Shown here: piece after piece, positions 9,477-16,695 of the stretch
How the letters are laid out: the number at the start of each line of letters is the position of its first letter
How positions within the stretch are numbered: the stretch's first letter is position 1
Assembly (NCBI RefSeq): GCF_041154745.1
Contig: NZ_AP031573.1
Span: 5,146,001 to 5,210,000, forward strand
Direction: 5' to 3'
DNA from: Flavobacterium sp. CFS9
GTDB taxonomy: Bacteria; Bacteroidota; Bacteroidia; Flavobacteriales; Flavobacteriaceae
Length of the DNA: 64,000 bases
Made by a program: the position numbers and the translations under genes
Notes under the pieces: model-generated
The model's input: the letters and a program-made list of their open reading frames with translations, nothing else
Database searches by the model: none
What the model was told of the DNA's origin: nothing

Positions 9477-9490
9477 TGTAATCGATTGCA
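9477..9490. promoter_or_regulatory. LacI-family operator at the exuT promoter
   Basis: A second copy of TGTAATCGATTGCA sits directly downstream of the exuT -7 box, at the expected transcription start. A bound repressor there would block initiation. It matches the kduI-proximal copy at all 14 positions. Confidence 0.78.
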
Positions 9491-9521
9491 CAAATATAGT
9501 TTTAAATCTTTATATTCCAAA
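9491..9521 (-). promoter_or_regulatory. exuT promoter
   Basis: On the minus strand, TTTG (9521-9518) is followed after 19 bp by TATATTTG (9498-9491). This is a textbook Bacteroidota -33/-7 pair. The operator starts at the next base. The leader to the exuT ATG would be about 120 nt. Confidence 0.8.
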
Positions 9522-9602
9522 TAAATTATATAAAAATTTAATTTGGACACATAATTAAACACATCACTCAAAAAAAATTAATTTAAATTACATTTTAAGT
9601 AA

Positions 9603-9610
9603 TATATTTG
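9603..9610 (+). promoter_or_regulatory. Candidate promoter of the esterase gene
   Basis: TATATTTG matches the TAnnTTTG -7 consensus, about 198 bp upstream of the ATG at 9808. No good -33 TTG was seen at the right spacing, so this is a half-match. The remaining 9611-9807 leader holds no gene that I can support. Confidence 0.4.
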
Positions 9611-9807
9611 TTAAAAGCTGTTTTCACAAACTTAACCGTTTTATCTATCAAAATTGTCCAAAAAACTTTCACTTTTGACCAATTCACCGTAATCTTCACT
9701 TCTGCGAAGCAAAAGTCATTTGTTACATTTTTACAAAAGCCTAAAACTTACCCAAAAAACATTCTTTTGAAACTCATTCCCTACTCATTTAAAAACTACT
9801 ATAATTC

Positions 9808-10734
9808 ATGAAAAATGTAAAAGAATTACTTCTAACCTTATTTTTATTCACCTTTATGTACACTACTTTACATGCTCAAAATGAAATTATACCACTCTGG
9901 AATACAATACCAGACGAAATAAAAGCTCCAGATTACAAGGAAAATGAATCTTTAATAGACGGGAAAGTACAGAGCACAAGTTTAGTTACCGTTCCAACAT
10001 TGAGTATTTTTTTACCTAAAGAAAGTAAACCCAATCAAACTGCTGTTCTAATTTTTCCCGGAGGAGGATACCAGCATCTAGCCATTGATAAAGAAGGGAC
10101 TAAAGTCGCCAACTGGCTCAATAGTCTCGGAATTGCGGCTTTTGTTGTCAAATACAGATTACCGAGTGATCAAATCATGAAAAACAAAAATACCGGACCG
10201 TTGCAGGACGCACAGGAAGCCATCCGCCACATAAGGCAAAATGCTGCAAAATACAACATAGACACTAACAAAATAGGGATTATGGGCTTCTCGGCCGGAG
10301 GACATTTAGCGGCTACCCTGGCAACACATTACGATGAAGTCACTTACGACTCAAAATCTAAAACAAATGCACGTCCGGACTTTTCACTTTTAATCTATCC
10401 GGTAATCTCCATGCAAAATGAAATTACGCATAAAGGCTCACAAAGCAGTCTACTGGGAAATAATCCCTCACAAGAATTACGGGATTTTTACTCTAACGAA
10501 AAGAAAGTTACTTCAAAAACTCCTCCCGCTTTTCTGATTCATGCCACAGACGACAAAGTGGTTTTACCGGAGAATAGTATCAATTACTATCTGGCACTTA
10601 AACGAAACGGAGTTTCAGCTGAATTACATCTATATGAAAAAGGAGGACACGGTTTTGGCTTGGGCGTAAATAGTACCAGTAAATTCTGGACCAGAGATTG
10701 TGAAGAATGGCTTAAAATTAACGGCTACCTATAA
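9808..10734 (+). CDS. Secreted alpha/beta-hydrolase esterase (BD-FAE/acetylesterase type)
   Basis: This 308-residue protein begins with a signal peptide (LLLTLFLFTFMYTTLHAQ), so it acts in the periplasm or outside the cell. The alpha/beta-hydrolase catalytic set is visible: oxyanion loop FPGGGY, nucleophile S162 in GFSAGG, acid D248/D249 in HATDDKVV and H281 in GGHGFG. Bacterial relatives deacetylate xylan, pectin or other acetylated glycans. It diverges from the hexuronate block, so removal of acetyl groups from pectin fragments is a plausible job, but this is inference. A feruloyl or xylan acetylesterase role is the alternative. Confidence 0.8.
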   Translation: MKNVKELLLTLFLFTFMYTTLHAQNEIIPLWNTIPDEIKAPDYKENESLIDGKVQSTSLVTVPTLSIFLPKESKPNQTAVLIFPGGGYQHLAIDKEGTKVANWLNSLGIAAFVVKYRLPSDQIMKNKNTGPLQDAQEAIRHIRQNAAKYNIDTNKIGIMGFSAGGHLAATLATHYDEVTYDSKSKTNARPDFSLLIYPVISMQNEITHKGSQSSLLGNNPSQELRDFYSNEKKVTSKTPPAFLIHATDDKVVLPENSINYYLALKRNGVSAELHLYEKGGHGFGLGVNSTSKFWTRDCEEWLKINGYL

Positions 10735-10747
10735 TATTACAAGAAGA

Positions 10748-10988
10748 AAAAAAGGGTCTTTAGATTCGGATAACCCAATAACCAAATCTAAAAACCCTAT
10801 AAAAATCAGACTCTTTTGTAATCCTGCAAATTCATACAAAGCTTATACCCACGATCAAATGAATAAGTCCAATTTTCATTGTAATTAAAAAAATTGTTTC
10901 TCCAAAAACAGTTAATTATAACAACCTATATATGTTGTTTAAAAAGGTAAAAAACAGCATAATCACCCGTTATTATGGCGCAAAAGTA
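10748..10988 (-). ncRNA. Candidate small RNA gene, minus strand
   Basis: On the minus strand TACTTTTG (10988-10981) matches the -7 consensus. About 180 nt further a strong intrinsic terminator occurs: AGGGTTTTTAGATT (10798-10785) pairs with AATCTAAAGACCCT (10766-10753) apart from one mismatch, and a run of seven T follows. The interval has further local pairings, for example AACAAC/GTTGTT around 10921-10940 and ATTCAT/ATGAAT flanking a ~23-nt loop. No ATG-initiated ORF longer than 15 codons lies inside. A stop-free 39-codon frame without a start is present, so a gene remnant is an alternative. A 6S-like flavobacterial RNA is one candidate identity, not shown. Confidence 0.42.
10753..10798 (-). 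terminator. Strong intrinsic terminator, minus-strand orientation
   Basis: Two 14-nt arms (10753-10766 and 10785-10798) pair at 13 of 14 positions. On the minus strand the stem is followed by seven consecutive T. Read on the plus strand the T-run is missing, so it serves transcription coming from the right. It also lies just downstream of the plus-strand esterase gene. Confidence 0.65.
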
Positions 10989-11116
10989 CAAGCAACTTTA
11001 GAGAAAACATTACGGCTTTCCGCATTACCAAAATCTTTTTCTTCCTAAAAACGCTAAGTCACTGACTATCTGAAACACTACAGCTGAAAAATCTTTTGCT
11101 TTTTTTTTTAAAGAGA

Positions 11117-11148
11117 CTAAGGTACTACGAAACTAAGGCGCTAAGGTT
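11117..11148. repeat. Octamer word array (CTAAGGtn), left half
   Basis: There are four units of exactly 8 bp: CTAAGGTA, CTACGAAA, CTAAGGCG, CTAAGGTT. The inverted counterpart lies about 100 bp to the right (11252-11291). Between them, and from 11000 to 11116, I see no gene or promoter that I can support. Confidence 0.6.
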
Positions 11149-11251
11149 TTAAAAATTTTCGAAGTTTTCTTATCCTAGATTAAGTTATAACAAGCTCTTT
11201 ACTAGTACATTTGCAAAATACAGACTTTTTTCTAAGTTACTAAACTTATGA

Positions 11252-11291
11252 AATCTTAGAACCTTAGTATCTCAGCAACTTAGCAACTTAG
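11252..11291. repeat. Octamer word array (nnnCTTAG), right half
   Basis: There are five units of exactly 8 bp in the opposite orientation to the array at 11117: AATCTTAG, AACCTTAG, TATCTCAG, CAACTTAG, CAACTTAG. The two arrays could pair as a long imperfect stem. It ends 24 bp before the start codon at 11316. Confidence 0.6.
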
Positions 11292-11315
11292 AAAGAATTC
11301 TAAAAACTACTATCT

Positions 11316-11630
11316 ATGAAAACATACGAATTTTTACTGCTGGGAAAAAACCAAGCCATTCTGGAAATTTTACTCCGATTGGTAAATGCTTATGAGAACT
11401 GGAATGCAATTGGTTTTAATGACGAAAAACTGGCTCAGGATTATTTTTTGAATCACAAAATTGATATTGTTCTTTTGAGTTCAGGGATCGAAGACCGTAT
11501 CGAAAAAGAGTTTACTTCTTTTTGCTTAAAACAGCAGCCTGATGTTGAAGTAATTGAACATTTTGGAGGCGGAAGCGGTTTGCTAAAATCAGAAATTGAA
11601 TATCGATTGCATCTGAAAGGAAAGATTTAG
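11316..11630 (+). CDS. Hypothetical protein, receiver-domain-like
   Basis: This is a 104-residue soluble protein without signal peptide or membrane segment. The alternating strand/helix pattern (YEFLLLGKN, IDIVLLSSGI, DVEVIEHFGGGSGLL) resembles a degenerate response-regulator receiver fold. The position of the phosphoacceptor aspartate is occupied by LLSSG, so phosphorylation is unlikely. I do not recognise a family. It lies 43 bp upstream of the 2H phosphoesterase gene and may share its transcript. Confidence 0.6.
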   Translation: MKTYEFLLLGKNQAILEILLRLVNAYENWNAIGFNDEKLAQDYFLNHKIDIVLLSSGIEDRIEKEFTSFCLKQQPDVEVIEHFGGGSGLLKSEIEYRLHLKGKI

Positions 11631-11673
11631 ATGCAAACAAATTCTTTAAATTTGCCAAAAACCGAACGCTAAA

Positions 11674-12234
11674 ATGGAAAAGAAATATTCAGTTGTCATT
11701 CACCCTTCACCAGAAATAATTGAGGCCATCAAAGCCATGAAAGAGCAGCTGGCAAGTGAAATTGGCTGGTTCAACAGTAAAAATTCGGTGGCTCATATCA
11801 CGATTTGTGAGTTTACAACTGACGATTCTCAACTGGATAAATTCAAGCAAAAGCTTTTTAATGTTTGTGATACCTTTACTCCGTTTCAGGTACATTTGGA
11901 TGATTTTGGTGCGTACGAAAGCGGTGCTTTTTTCATTGCACCAAGTGAAGAATCAAAAAAGAGTTTACAACCAATCATGAAAAAGACACAGAAATCGTTA
12001 CTTCTTTCCAACCTTAAAAAAAGCACTGATCCGCATATTTCTATTGGAAGAAAACTGACTCCCGAAAATCTTCAAATCGCATCACAGCTTTTTACCACAA
12101 TTGCAATGGATTTTTTCTGTGAAGAAATTATTCTCCGTGAATTAGATCCTGTAAAAAGACAGTTTTTTGTCATTAACAAGTTTCCTTTTGGCAGTAATCC
12201 ACAGCCGGAACTTATACAGGGTACTTTGTTTTAG
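11674..12234 (+). CDS. 2H phosphoesterase / 2'-5' RNA ligase family protein
   Basis: This 186-residue protein has two HxT/S motifs spaced as in the 2H superfamily: H41 in VAHITI and H121 in DPHISI. These motifs bracket the active site of 2'-5' RNA ligase, LigT and cyclic phosphodiesterases. It is probably cytoplasmic and hydrolyses or forms 2'-5' or 2',3'-cyclic phosphodiester bonds. The actual substrate cannot be read from sequence. An array of 7-bp words begins 16 bp after its stop codon. Confidence 0.82.
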   Translation: MEKKYSVVIHPSPEIIEAIKAMKEQLASEIGWFNSKNSVAHITICEFTTDDSQLDKFKQKLFNVCDTFTPFQVHLDDFGAYESGAFFIAPSEESKKSLQPIMKKTQKSLLLSNLKKSTDPHISIGRKLTPENLQIASQLFTTIAMDFFCEEIILRELDPVKRQFFVINKFPFGSNPQPELIQGTLF

Positions 12235-12250
12235 GCGTGAAATATTTGTT

Positions 12251-12352
12251 GTGAGATGTGAGATGTAAGATGTGAAATGTGAAATATGGAATGTGGAAAA
12301 CCTCAAACTTGAAACTTGAAACCTGAAACTCGAAACCAGAAACTTCGAACTT
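12251..12352. repeat. Heptamer word array (gtgagat / gaaactt)
   Basis: Seven consecutive 7-bp units of GTGAGAT/GTGAAAT type (12251-12299) are followed by seven 7-bp units of GAAACTT/GAAACCT type (12304-12352). The phase is kept within each block. It fills the gap between the 2H phosphoesterase and AraC genes up to the AraC promoter. Confidence 0.7.
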
Positions 12353-12362
12353 CATTTTTTCG

Positions 12363-12370
12363 TATATTTG
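12363..12370 (+). promoter_or_regulatory. Promoter -7 element of the AraC regulator
   Basis: TATATTTG is a perfect TAnnTTTG match 19 bp before the ATG at 12390. It directly follows the heptamer array, whose last unit overlaps the expected -33 region. No clean TTG was found there. Confidence 0.55.
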
Positions 12371-12389
12371 AATTTTACAAATCGTCGTC

Positions 12390-13313
12390 ATGAAATCACT
12401 GGATTCTTTTTACAAAGATATTACTGAAGGTTCCTCCGTTGAACCGGGTTCCCTATTGCCCAATGACATCAAAAAAGAAATTGGTCATTTTAATGTATTT
12501 GGCATCAAAGAGCTTTTAGATCGTCTTCAGGGTAAAGCCATCATGCCTTATGATCGTCGTGCTTACTACAAAATCAGTTTGATAAAAGGTAAAAACAGAG
12601 CCGAATATGCTAACAAGATCATTGAAATTGAAAAGCAGGGACTTTTATTTGCCACCCCAAAGATTCCGTACAATTATTTACCGCAGGATACCAATCAATC
12701 GGGACAATTTTGCGTGTTTACTGGTGAATTTTTATCGAAAAGCAAAAGTGGAATTGATCTGGACGAACTTCCTATTTTTGCTTCTGATGGCTATCCTATT
12801 TTTCAATTAACCGATGAAGAAGTGACAGAAGTAGAATTGATTTTCAATAAAATACAAAAAGAAATCAACTCCGATTACATTTACAAATACGATTTAATTC
12901 GGAATTACGTCGCCGAACTCATTCACTTCGGACAAAAACTACAGCCTATAACAGCTTTATATTCGAAACATAATTCGGCTGCAAGAGTTTCTTCTTTATT
13001 TGCTGAATTGCTGGAAAGACAATTCCCCATAGAATCTCCAAATCAGCGCTTACAACTTAGAACTGCTAAAGATTTTGCTGAAAGATTATCCGTTCATGTC
13101 AATCATCTCAATAAAGTTTTAAAGGAAAATACCGGAAAAACTACCACCGAATTAATCAGCAGCCGTTTGACCAGTGAAGCCAAAATCCTTTTAAAACAAA
13201 CGGACTGGAATATCTCTGAAATTGCCTTCTCCTTAGGATTTGAAGAATTGGCACATTTCTCTAACTTCTTTAAAAAACAAACTTCGTTTACTCCTTTAGC
13301 CTTTCGTAGTTAA
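12390..13313 (+). CDS. AraC-family transcriptional regulator
   Basis: This 307-residue protein has an N-terminal sensor-like part (about 1-195, with a GQFCVFTGEFL segment) and a C-terminal AraC DNA-binding domain (about 200-307). The two helix-turn-helix units are visible as FAERLSVHVNHLNKVLKENT and ISEIAFSLGFEELAHFSNFF, followed by the typical TSFTPLAFR end. This N-terminal type is common in Bacteroidota next to short-chain dehydrogenase genes. The SDR gene downstream at 13643 is the likely target. The effector is unknown. Confidence 0.88.
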   Translation: MKSLDSFYKDITEGSSVEPGSLLPNDIKKEIGHFNVFGIKELLDRLQGKAIMPYDRRAYYKISLIKGKNRAEYANKIIEIEKQGLLFATPKIPYNYLPQDTNQSGQFCVFTGEFLSKSKSGIDLDELPIFASDGYPIFQLTDEEVTEVELIFNKIQKEINSDYIYKYDLIRNYVAELIHFGQKLQPITALYSKHNSAARVSSLFAELLERQFPIESPNQRLQLRTAKDFAERLSVHVNHLNKVLKENTGKTTTELISSRLTSEAKILLKQTDWNISEIAFSLGFEELAHFSNFFKKQTSFTPLAFRS

Positions 13314-13440
13314 TTGTTTATTGTGAGATGTGAAATGTAAAACATTGTTTGTTGTTGATTTTAAACTCCTGATACTTAACTTTTAACTGTTGACTCTAAC
13401 CTTAACATTGTAGCTTCTTTTTAATTAAAAAAATGGCTGT

Positions 13441-13512
13441 CTTCCTGAGCAGAGTCGAAGAAACCCTCCTGAACAAAGTCAAAACAGTCTTCCTGAGCGG
13501 AGTCGAAGGATC
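13441..13512. repeat. 24-bp tandem repeat, three units
   Basis: Units begin at 13441, 13465 and 13489, each 24 bp. The shared core is CTTCCTGAGCnGAGTCGAAG in units 1 and 3, with a more diverged middle copy. The remainder of the 13314-13642 gap has a short heptamer stretch (13322-13345) and the SDR promoter, and nothing else that I can name. Confidence 0.65.
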
Positions 13513-13607
13513 TCCCTCGTTCTTTAAATGGCACTTCAAATCTAACCTGATTTGAATTTTGCAAACATCGATTTGATATTTACAACTTCTCACTCCTGCT
13601 TCACTCC

Positions 13608-13615
13608 TACCTTTG
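13608..13615 (+). promoter_or_regulatory. Promoter -7 element of the SDR gene
   Basis: TACCTTTG matches TAnnTTTG and lies 27 bp before the ATG at 13643. No convincing -33 TTG at 17-23 bp was seen, as expected for a gene needing its AraC activator. Confidence 0.45.
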
Positions 13616-13642
13616 TCTTATTAATTTAAAATACAAAATAAA

Positions 13643-14407
13643 ATGGCAGCACATACAAAAATTGCTCTCGTAACAGGTGGTAGCAGGGGTTTAGGAAAAA
13701 ATATGGCAATCGCAATTGCTAAAAAAGGAATTGATGTAATTATTACTTACAACAGCAAAAAAGAAGAGGCTGATTCAGTGGTAAAAGAAATTGAAAGCTT
13801 AGGTCAAAAAGCAGCTGCCCTTCAATTAAATGTTGCCGATTCCGGTACTTTTGATCCCTTTTTCAGCTCTGTTGCGGAAACTCTAAAAAATACCTTTAAA
13901 ACGGATAAATTTGATTTTTTAGTCAACAATGCCGGAACCGGGCTCCATAATTTATTTACAGAAACAACGGAAGCCGAATTTGATCAATTGACCAATATAC
14001 ATTTTAAAGGTCCTTTTTTCTTAACTCAAAAAGCATTAAAACTTATGAATGATGGCGGCGGAATTGTAAATATCTCAACCGGTTTGGCGAGATTTTCTTT
14101 TCCTGGTGCTTCAGCCTATGCTTCTATGAAAGGTGCAATTGAAATCTTAACTAAATATCAGGCAAAAGAACTGGGTGAACGAAAAATAAGAGCCAATGTA
14201 GTTGCACCGGGTGCGATCGAAACTGATTTTAACGGTGGTACGGTGCGTGATAATGAACAATTGAACAAAAATATAGCCGCACTTACCGCTTTAGGAAGAG
14301 TAGGATTGCCGGACGATATTGGCGGTGTGGTTGCCTTTTTATGTACCGAAGAGGCGCGCTGGGTAAATGCACAACGCATTGAGGTTTCAGGCGGAATGAA
14401 TTTGTAA
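13643..14407 (+). CDS. SDR family oxidoreductase (FabG-like)
   Basis: This 254-residue classical short-chain dehydrogenase has the cofactor motif TGGSRGLG (residues 10-17), NNAG and catalytic Y159/K163 in SAYASMKGA. Arg16 and the following sequence suggest NADP(H) preference. The glycine-rich C-terminus VSGGMNL is typical. The substrate is unknown. The upstream AraC regulator probably controls it. FabG itself is unlikely because the gene is isolated from fatty acid genes. Confidence 0.88.
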   Translation: MAAHTKIALVTGGSRGLGKNMAIAIAKKGIDVIITYNSKKEEADSVVKEIESLGQKAAALQLNVADSGTFDPFFSSVAETLKNTFKTDKFDFLVNNAGTGLHNLFTETTEAEFDQLTNIHFKGPFFLTQKALKLMNDGGGIVNISTGLARFSFPGASAYASMKGAIEILTKYQAKELGERKIRANVVAPGAIETDFNGGTVRDNEQLNKNIAALTALGRVGLPDDIGGVVAFLCTEEARWVNAQRIEVSGGMNL

Positions 14408-14431
14408 TTTTATCTCGCGAATCTATAATTT

Positions 14432-14464
14432 AAACCCGACAAGTTTTTAAAACCAGTCGGGTTT
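14432..14464. terminator. Bidirectional terminator hairpin
   Basis: AAACCCGAC (14432-14440) and GTCGGGTTT (14456-14464) form a perfect 9-bp stem with a 15-nt loop between convergent genes. The A/T-flanked arms allow it to serve both the SDR gene and the PepSY-like gene. Confidence 0.7.
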
Positions 14465-14501
14465 GTCATTCTGAGTATATTGAATTAGTAAGAATTCTTT
14501 T

Positions 14502-14975
14502 TTAATCCTTCTCGACGATTACATCAAAACCTCCGTTTTTATCAAAAACAACATCATAGAATTTGGCGTTTTTTTGTATTCCGACTTCGTAAGTGGTTTT
14601 GTTTTTATCGTCTACCACTACTGCCGATTCTTTAATGGCACTGGCAGGATAATTTTTCTTCAGATAGGTTTGTGCTTTTTGTGGCAGCTGATTGAATGGA
14701 ATTTGCAACTCAAAAGCTTTCAGAGTTCCCAAATTATCATAAACCGCCAATGCGTTAGTGTTTTTATCTTTTTTGAACTTGGCCTCGTATCGAATTTCAT
14801 CGTCGTCATCTCCAACATATTTTAATGTCCAGACCGGAACTTTACCGGGATATTCTTTCTGAAAAGTAAACAGTACTTTCTCAGGTGGAGTGACAACTTT
14901 ATCGGGAGAAATTCCATTCTGTCCTATTAAAAAGCTGCTGTACAAAAAGGTAATCATCAGAAATAGTTTTTTCAT
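14502..14975 (-). CDS. PepSY-like periplasmic protein
   Basis: This 157-residue protein has a signal peptide (MKKLFLMITFLYSSFLIGQ) and two beta-rich repeats: FQKEYPGKVPVWTLKYVGDD, and YLKKNYPASAIKESAVVVDD followed by TYEVGI. That pattern fits the putative beta-lactamase-inhibitor-like PepSY fold common as small exported proteins in Bacteroidota. A role in metal or envelope-stress response is often proposed but is not shown here. The gene stands alone, convergent with the SDR gene. Confidence 0.72.
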   Translation of the reverse strand: MKKLFLMITFLYSSFLIGQNGISPDKVVTPPEKVLFTFQKEYPGKVPVWTLKYVGDDDDEIRYEAKFKKDKNTNALAVYDNLGTLKAFELQIPFNQLPQKAQTYLKKNYPASAIKESAVVVDDKNKTTYEVGIQKNAKFYDVVFDKNGGFDVIVEKD

Positions 14976-15125
14976 GTGGCCTAATTTTAAATTAACATTT
15001 CTTAAAACTAACGTATTAAAATTACTACTTTATTCTGAAGAAAAAATAATATTATAAAAAAATGTTAAAATATTCGGTAACAATATACTAAACAGGACGT
15101 CTTACGAAAAACCAAAACCACAAAA

Positions 15126-15845
15126 ATGAAATCTAACCTGAAAAATTTTGAAGCTTCACCGCAGCTTTATGCCCGCATAGCCGGGATATTGTATTTGGTC
15201 ATTATCGTCATGGGATTCTTCGCAGAAACCTTTGTCAGAAACAAATTGTTTGTACCCGGAGATGCCACTGCAACTGCCTACAATATTACACATTCGCAAT
15301 TTCTGTGGAAAATAGGCATTACAGCGGATCTTATTATGCAAATTTGCGATCTGCCAGTCATGATTATCCTTTATTATCTTTTAAAACCGGTAAACCGAAA
15401 GCTTGCTCTTTTAAATTTATCGTTCAATTTAATCCAGACTGCCGTTTTAGTGGCCAATAAACTGAATCTTTTGGCTGCATTGTTTTTTCTGAGTGGTGCC
15501 GACTATTTAAAATCTTTCAGTCCCGATCAGTTACACACCTTATCTTATCTTTCGATTAAGTTACACGATTATGGTTTCGGAATCGGATTGATCTTTTTTG
15601 GATTTGTATGCCTACTGGAAGGTTATCTGATCTTTAAATCAGGTTATTTACCAAAGGTCATCGGAGTTTTAATGAGCCTGGCCGGAATTTGTTACCTAAC
15701 CAATAGTTTCTTCTTAATTCTGATCCCGAAACTTTCAAGCATCGTTTTATTAATGCCTTGTTTGATTGCCGAATTGTCTCTTAGTTTATGGCTTGTTTTT
15801 AAAGGCGTAAAACTGCCCGTCTGGAAAGAAATAGTATGGTCCTAA
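15126..15845 (+). CDS. DUF4386 family membrane protein
   Basis: This 239-residue integral membrane protein has about six hydrophobic segments. The N-terminal ARIAGILYLVIIVMGFFAE and central SIKLHDYGFGIGLIFFGFVC stretches are the hallmarks of DUF4386. The molecular function of the family is unknown. It is a single-gene unit with a good terminator behind it. Confidence 0.85.
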   Translation: MKSNLKNFEASPQLYARIAGILYLVIIVMGFFAETFVRNKLFVPGDATATAYNITHSQFLWKIGITADLIMQICDLPVMIILYYLLKPVNRKLALLNLSFNLIQTAVLVANKLNLLAALFFLSGADYLKSFSPDQLHTLSYLSIKLHDYGFGIGLIFFGFVCLLEGYLIFKSGYLPKVIGVLMSLAGICYLTNSFFLILIPKLSSIVLLMPCLIAELSLSLWLVFKGVKLPVWKEIVWS

Positions 15846-15873
15846 AATTATTTCTACATCTACAAAATATCAA

Positions 15874-15911
15874 AAAAACCTGCCGGAAATTACTCTTTGG
15901 CAGGCTTTTTC
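15874..15911 (+). terminator. Intrinsic terminator after the DUF4386 gene
   Basis: CCTGCC (15880-15885) pairs with GGCAGG (15900-15905). The stem is preceded by six A and followed by C and five T. It lies 29 bp after the stop codon. Confidence 0.8.
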
Positions 15912-15996
15912 TTTGAAATAATTGAATTAGTAAGCTCCCTTCATTTCTGTTTTTATGTCAATTTTACTTCTGTTTCAGTCTAATATTACATCCGTA

Positions 15997-16695
15997 TTAT
16001 TTCTTTAATCGATCTGATAATTCTCTTTTATAGGTAATCCCAATTGGTAATTTTTCGTTTTTAATGACCACAAAATCTTTGTCGGTGGCTTCAATTTTAT
16101 CAAGAGCCACGATATAGGATTTGTGAATGCGCATGAAATTCTTTTCGGGCAGGCATTTCTCCAATTCACTGGTGGTGATAGAAGCCAGATAGGTTCTTTT
16201 TAGAGTATGCAGTTTCACATAATTACCAAAACTCTGTGCAAACAAAAGCTGATCCAATTCGATCTCAATAAAATAACCGTCAACCTTCACCGTAACAGAA
16301 TTAATTACGGCTTCTTCGGTTTTGACTTTACCATTTTCCGTTGCAAAAAAACGATCGATGGCTTTGAGGAATCTTGGAAAATAAATCGGTTTGAGAAGAT
16401 AATCTATAACACCGTAATCATAACTTTCAAGAGCATATTCAGAATAAGCAGTCGTTAAAATTGTACTGGGATGTGTTGGAATAATCTTCAGCAATTCCAT
16501 CCCTGAAATCTCCGGCATATTGATGTCCAAAAACATCAGATCAACAGGATGTTCTCTTAAATAATCCATTGCCTCAATACCGTTAAAGCCCTGAAAAACC
16601 AATTCTAATTGCGGATTTTGCTTGATGTAATTCGCCAGCACATAATGCGCTGCCGGTTCATCATCGACAATTATACATTTTTTAGGTTCTCTCAT
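15997..16695 (-). CDS. LytTR-type response regulator
   Basis: This 232-residue protein has an N-terminal receiver domain with phosphoacceptor D57 in FLDINMP. The C-terminal LytTR DNA-binding domain (about 130-232) shows FIEIELDQLLFAQSFGNYVKLH and MRIHKSYIVAL. It overlaps the sensor kinase gene by 4 bp, so the two are translated together. The divergent TolC/RND efflux operon is the natural candidate target. LytTR proteins usually bind direct repeats, so the palindrome at 17788 may belong to another factor. Confidence 0.93.
   Translation of the reverse strand: MREPKKCIIVDDEPAAHYVLANYIKQNPQLELVFQGFNGIEAMDYLREHPVDLMFLDINMPEISGMELLKIIPTHPSTILTTAYSEYALESYDYGVIDYLLKPIYFPRFLKAIDRFFATENGKVKTEEAVINSVTVKVDGYFIEIELDQLLFAQSFGNYVKLHTLKRTYLASITTSELEKCLPEKNFMRIHKSYIVALDKIEATDKDFVVIKNEKLPIGITYKRELSDRLKK

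Noticed and set aside
9608..9811. 67-codon plus-strand frame upstream of the esterase
   Set aside because: It begins within the -7 box candidate, has no coding character and overlaps the esterase start; treated as leader sequence.
10700..10888. 62-codon plus-strand frame after the esterase gene
   Set aside because: It overlaps the end of the esterase in another frame and runs through the terminator hairpin; the translation is low-complexity. A small RNA on the other strand explains the region better.
13402..13593. 63-codon minus-strand frame over the 24-bp repeat
   Set aside because: Its protein repeat (8 residues) merely reflects the 24-bp DNA repeat; no start signal or conserved composition.
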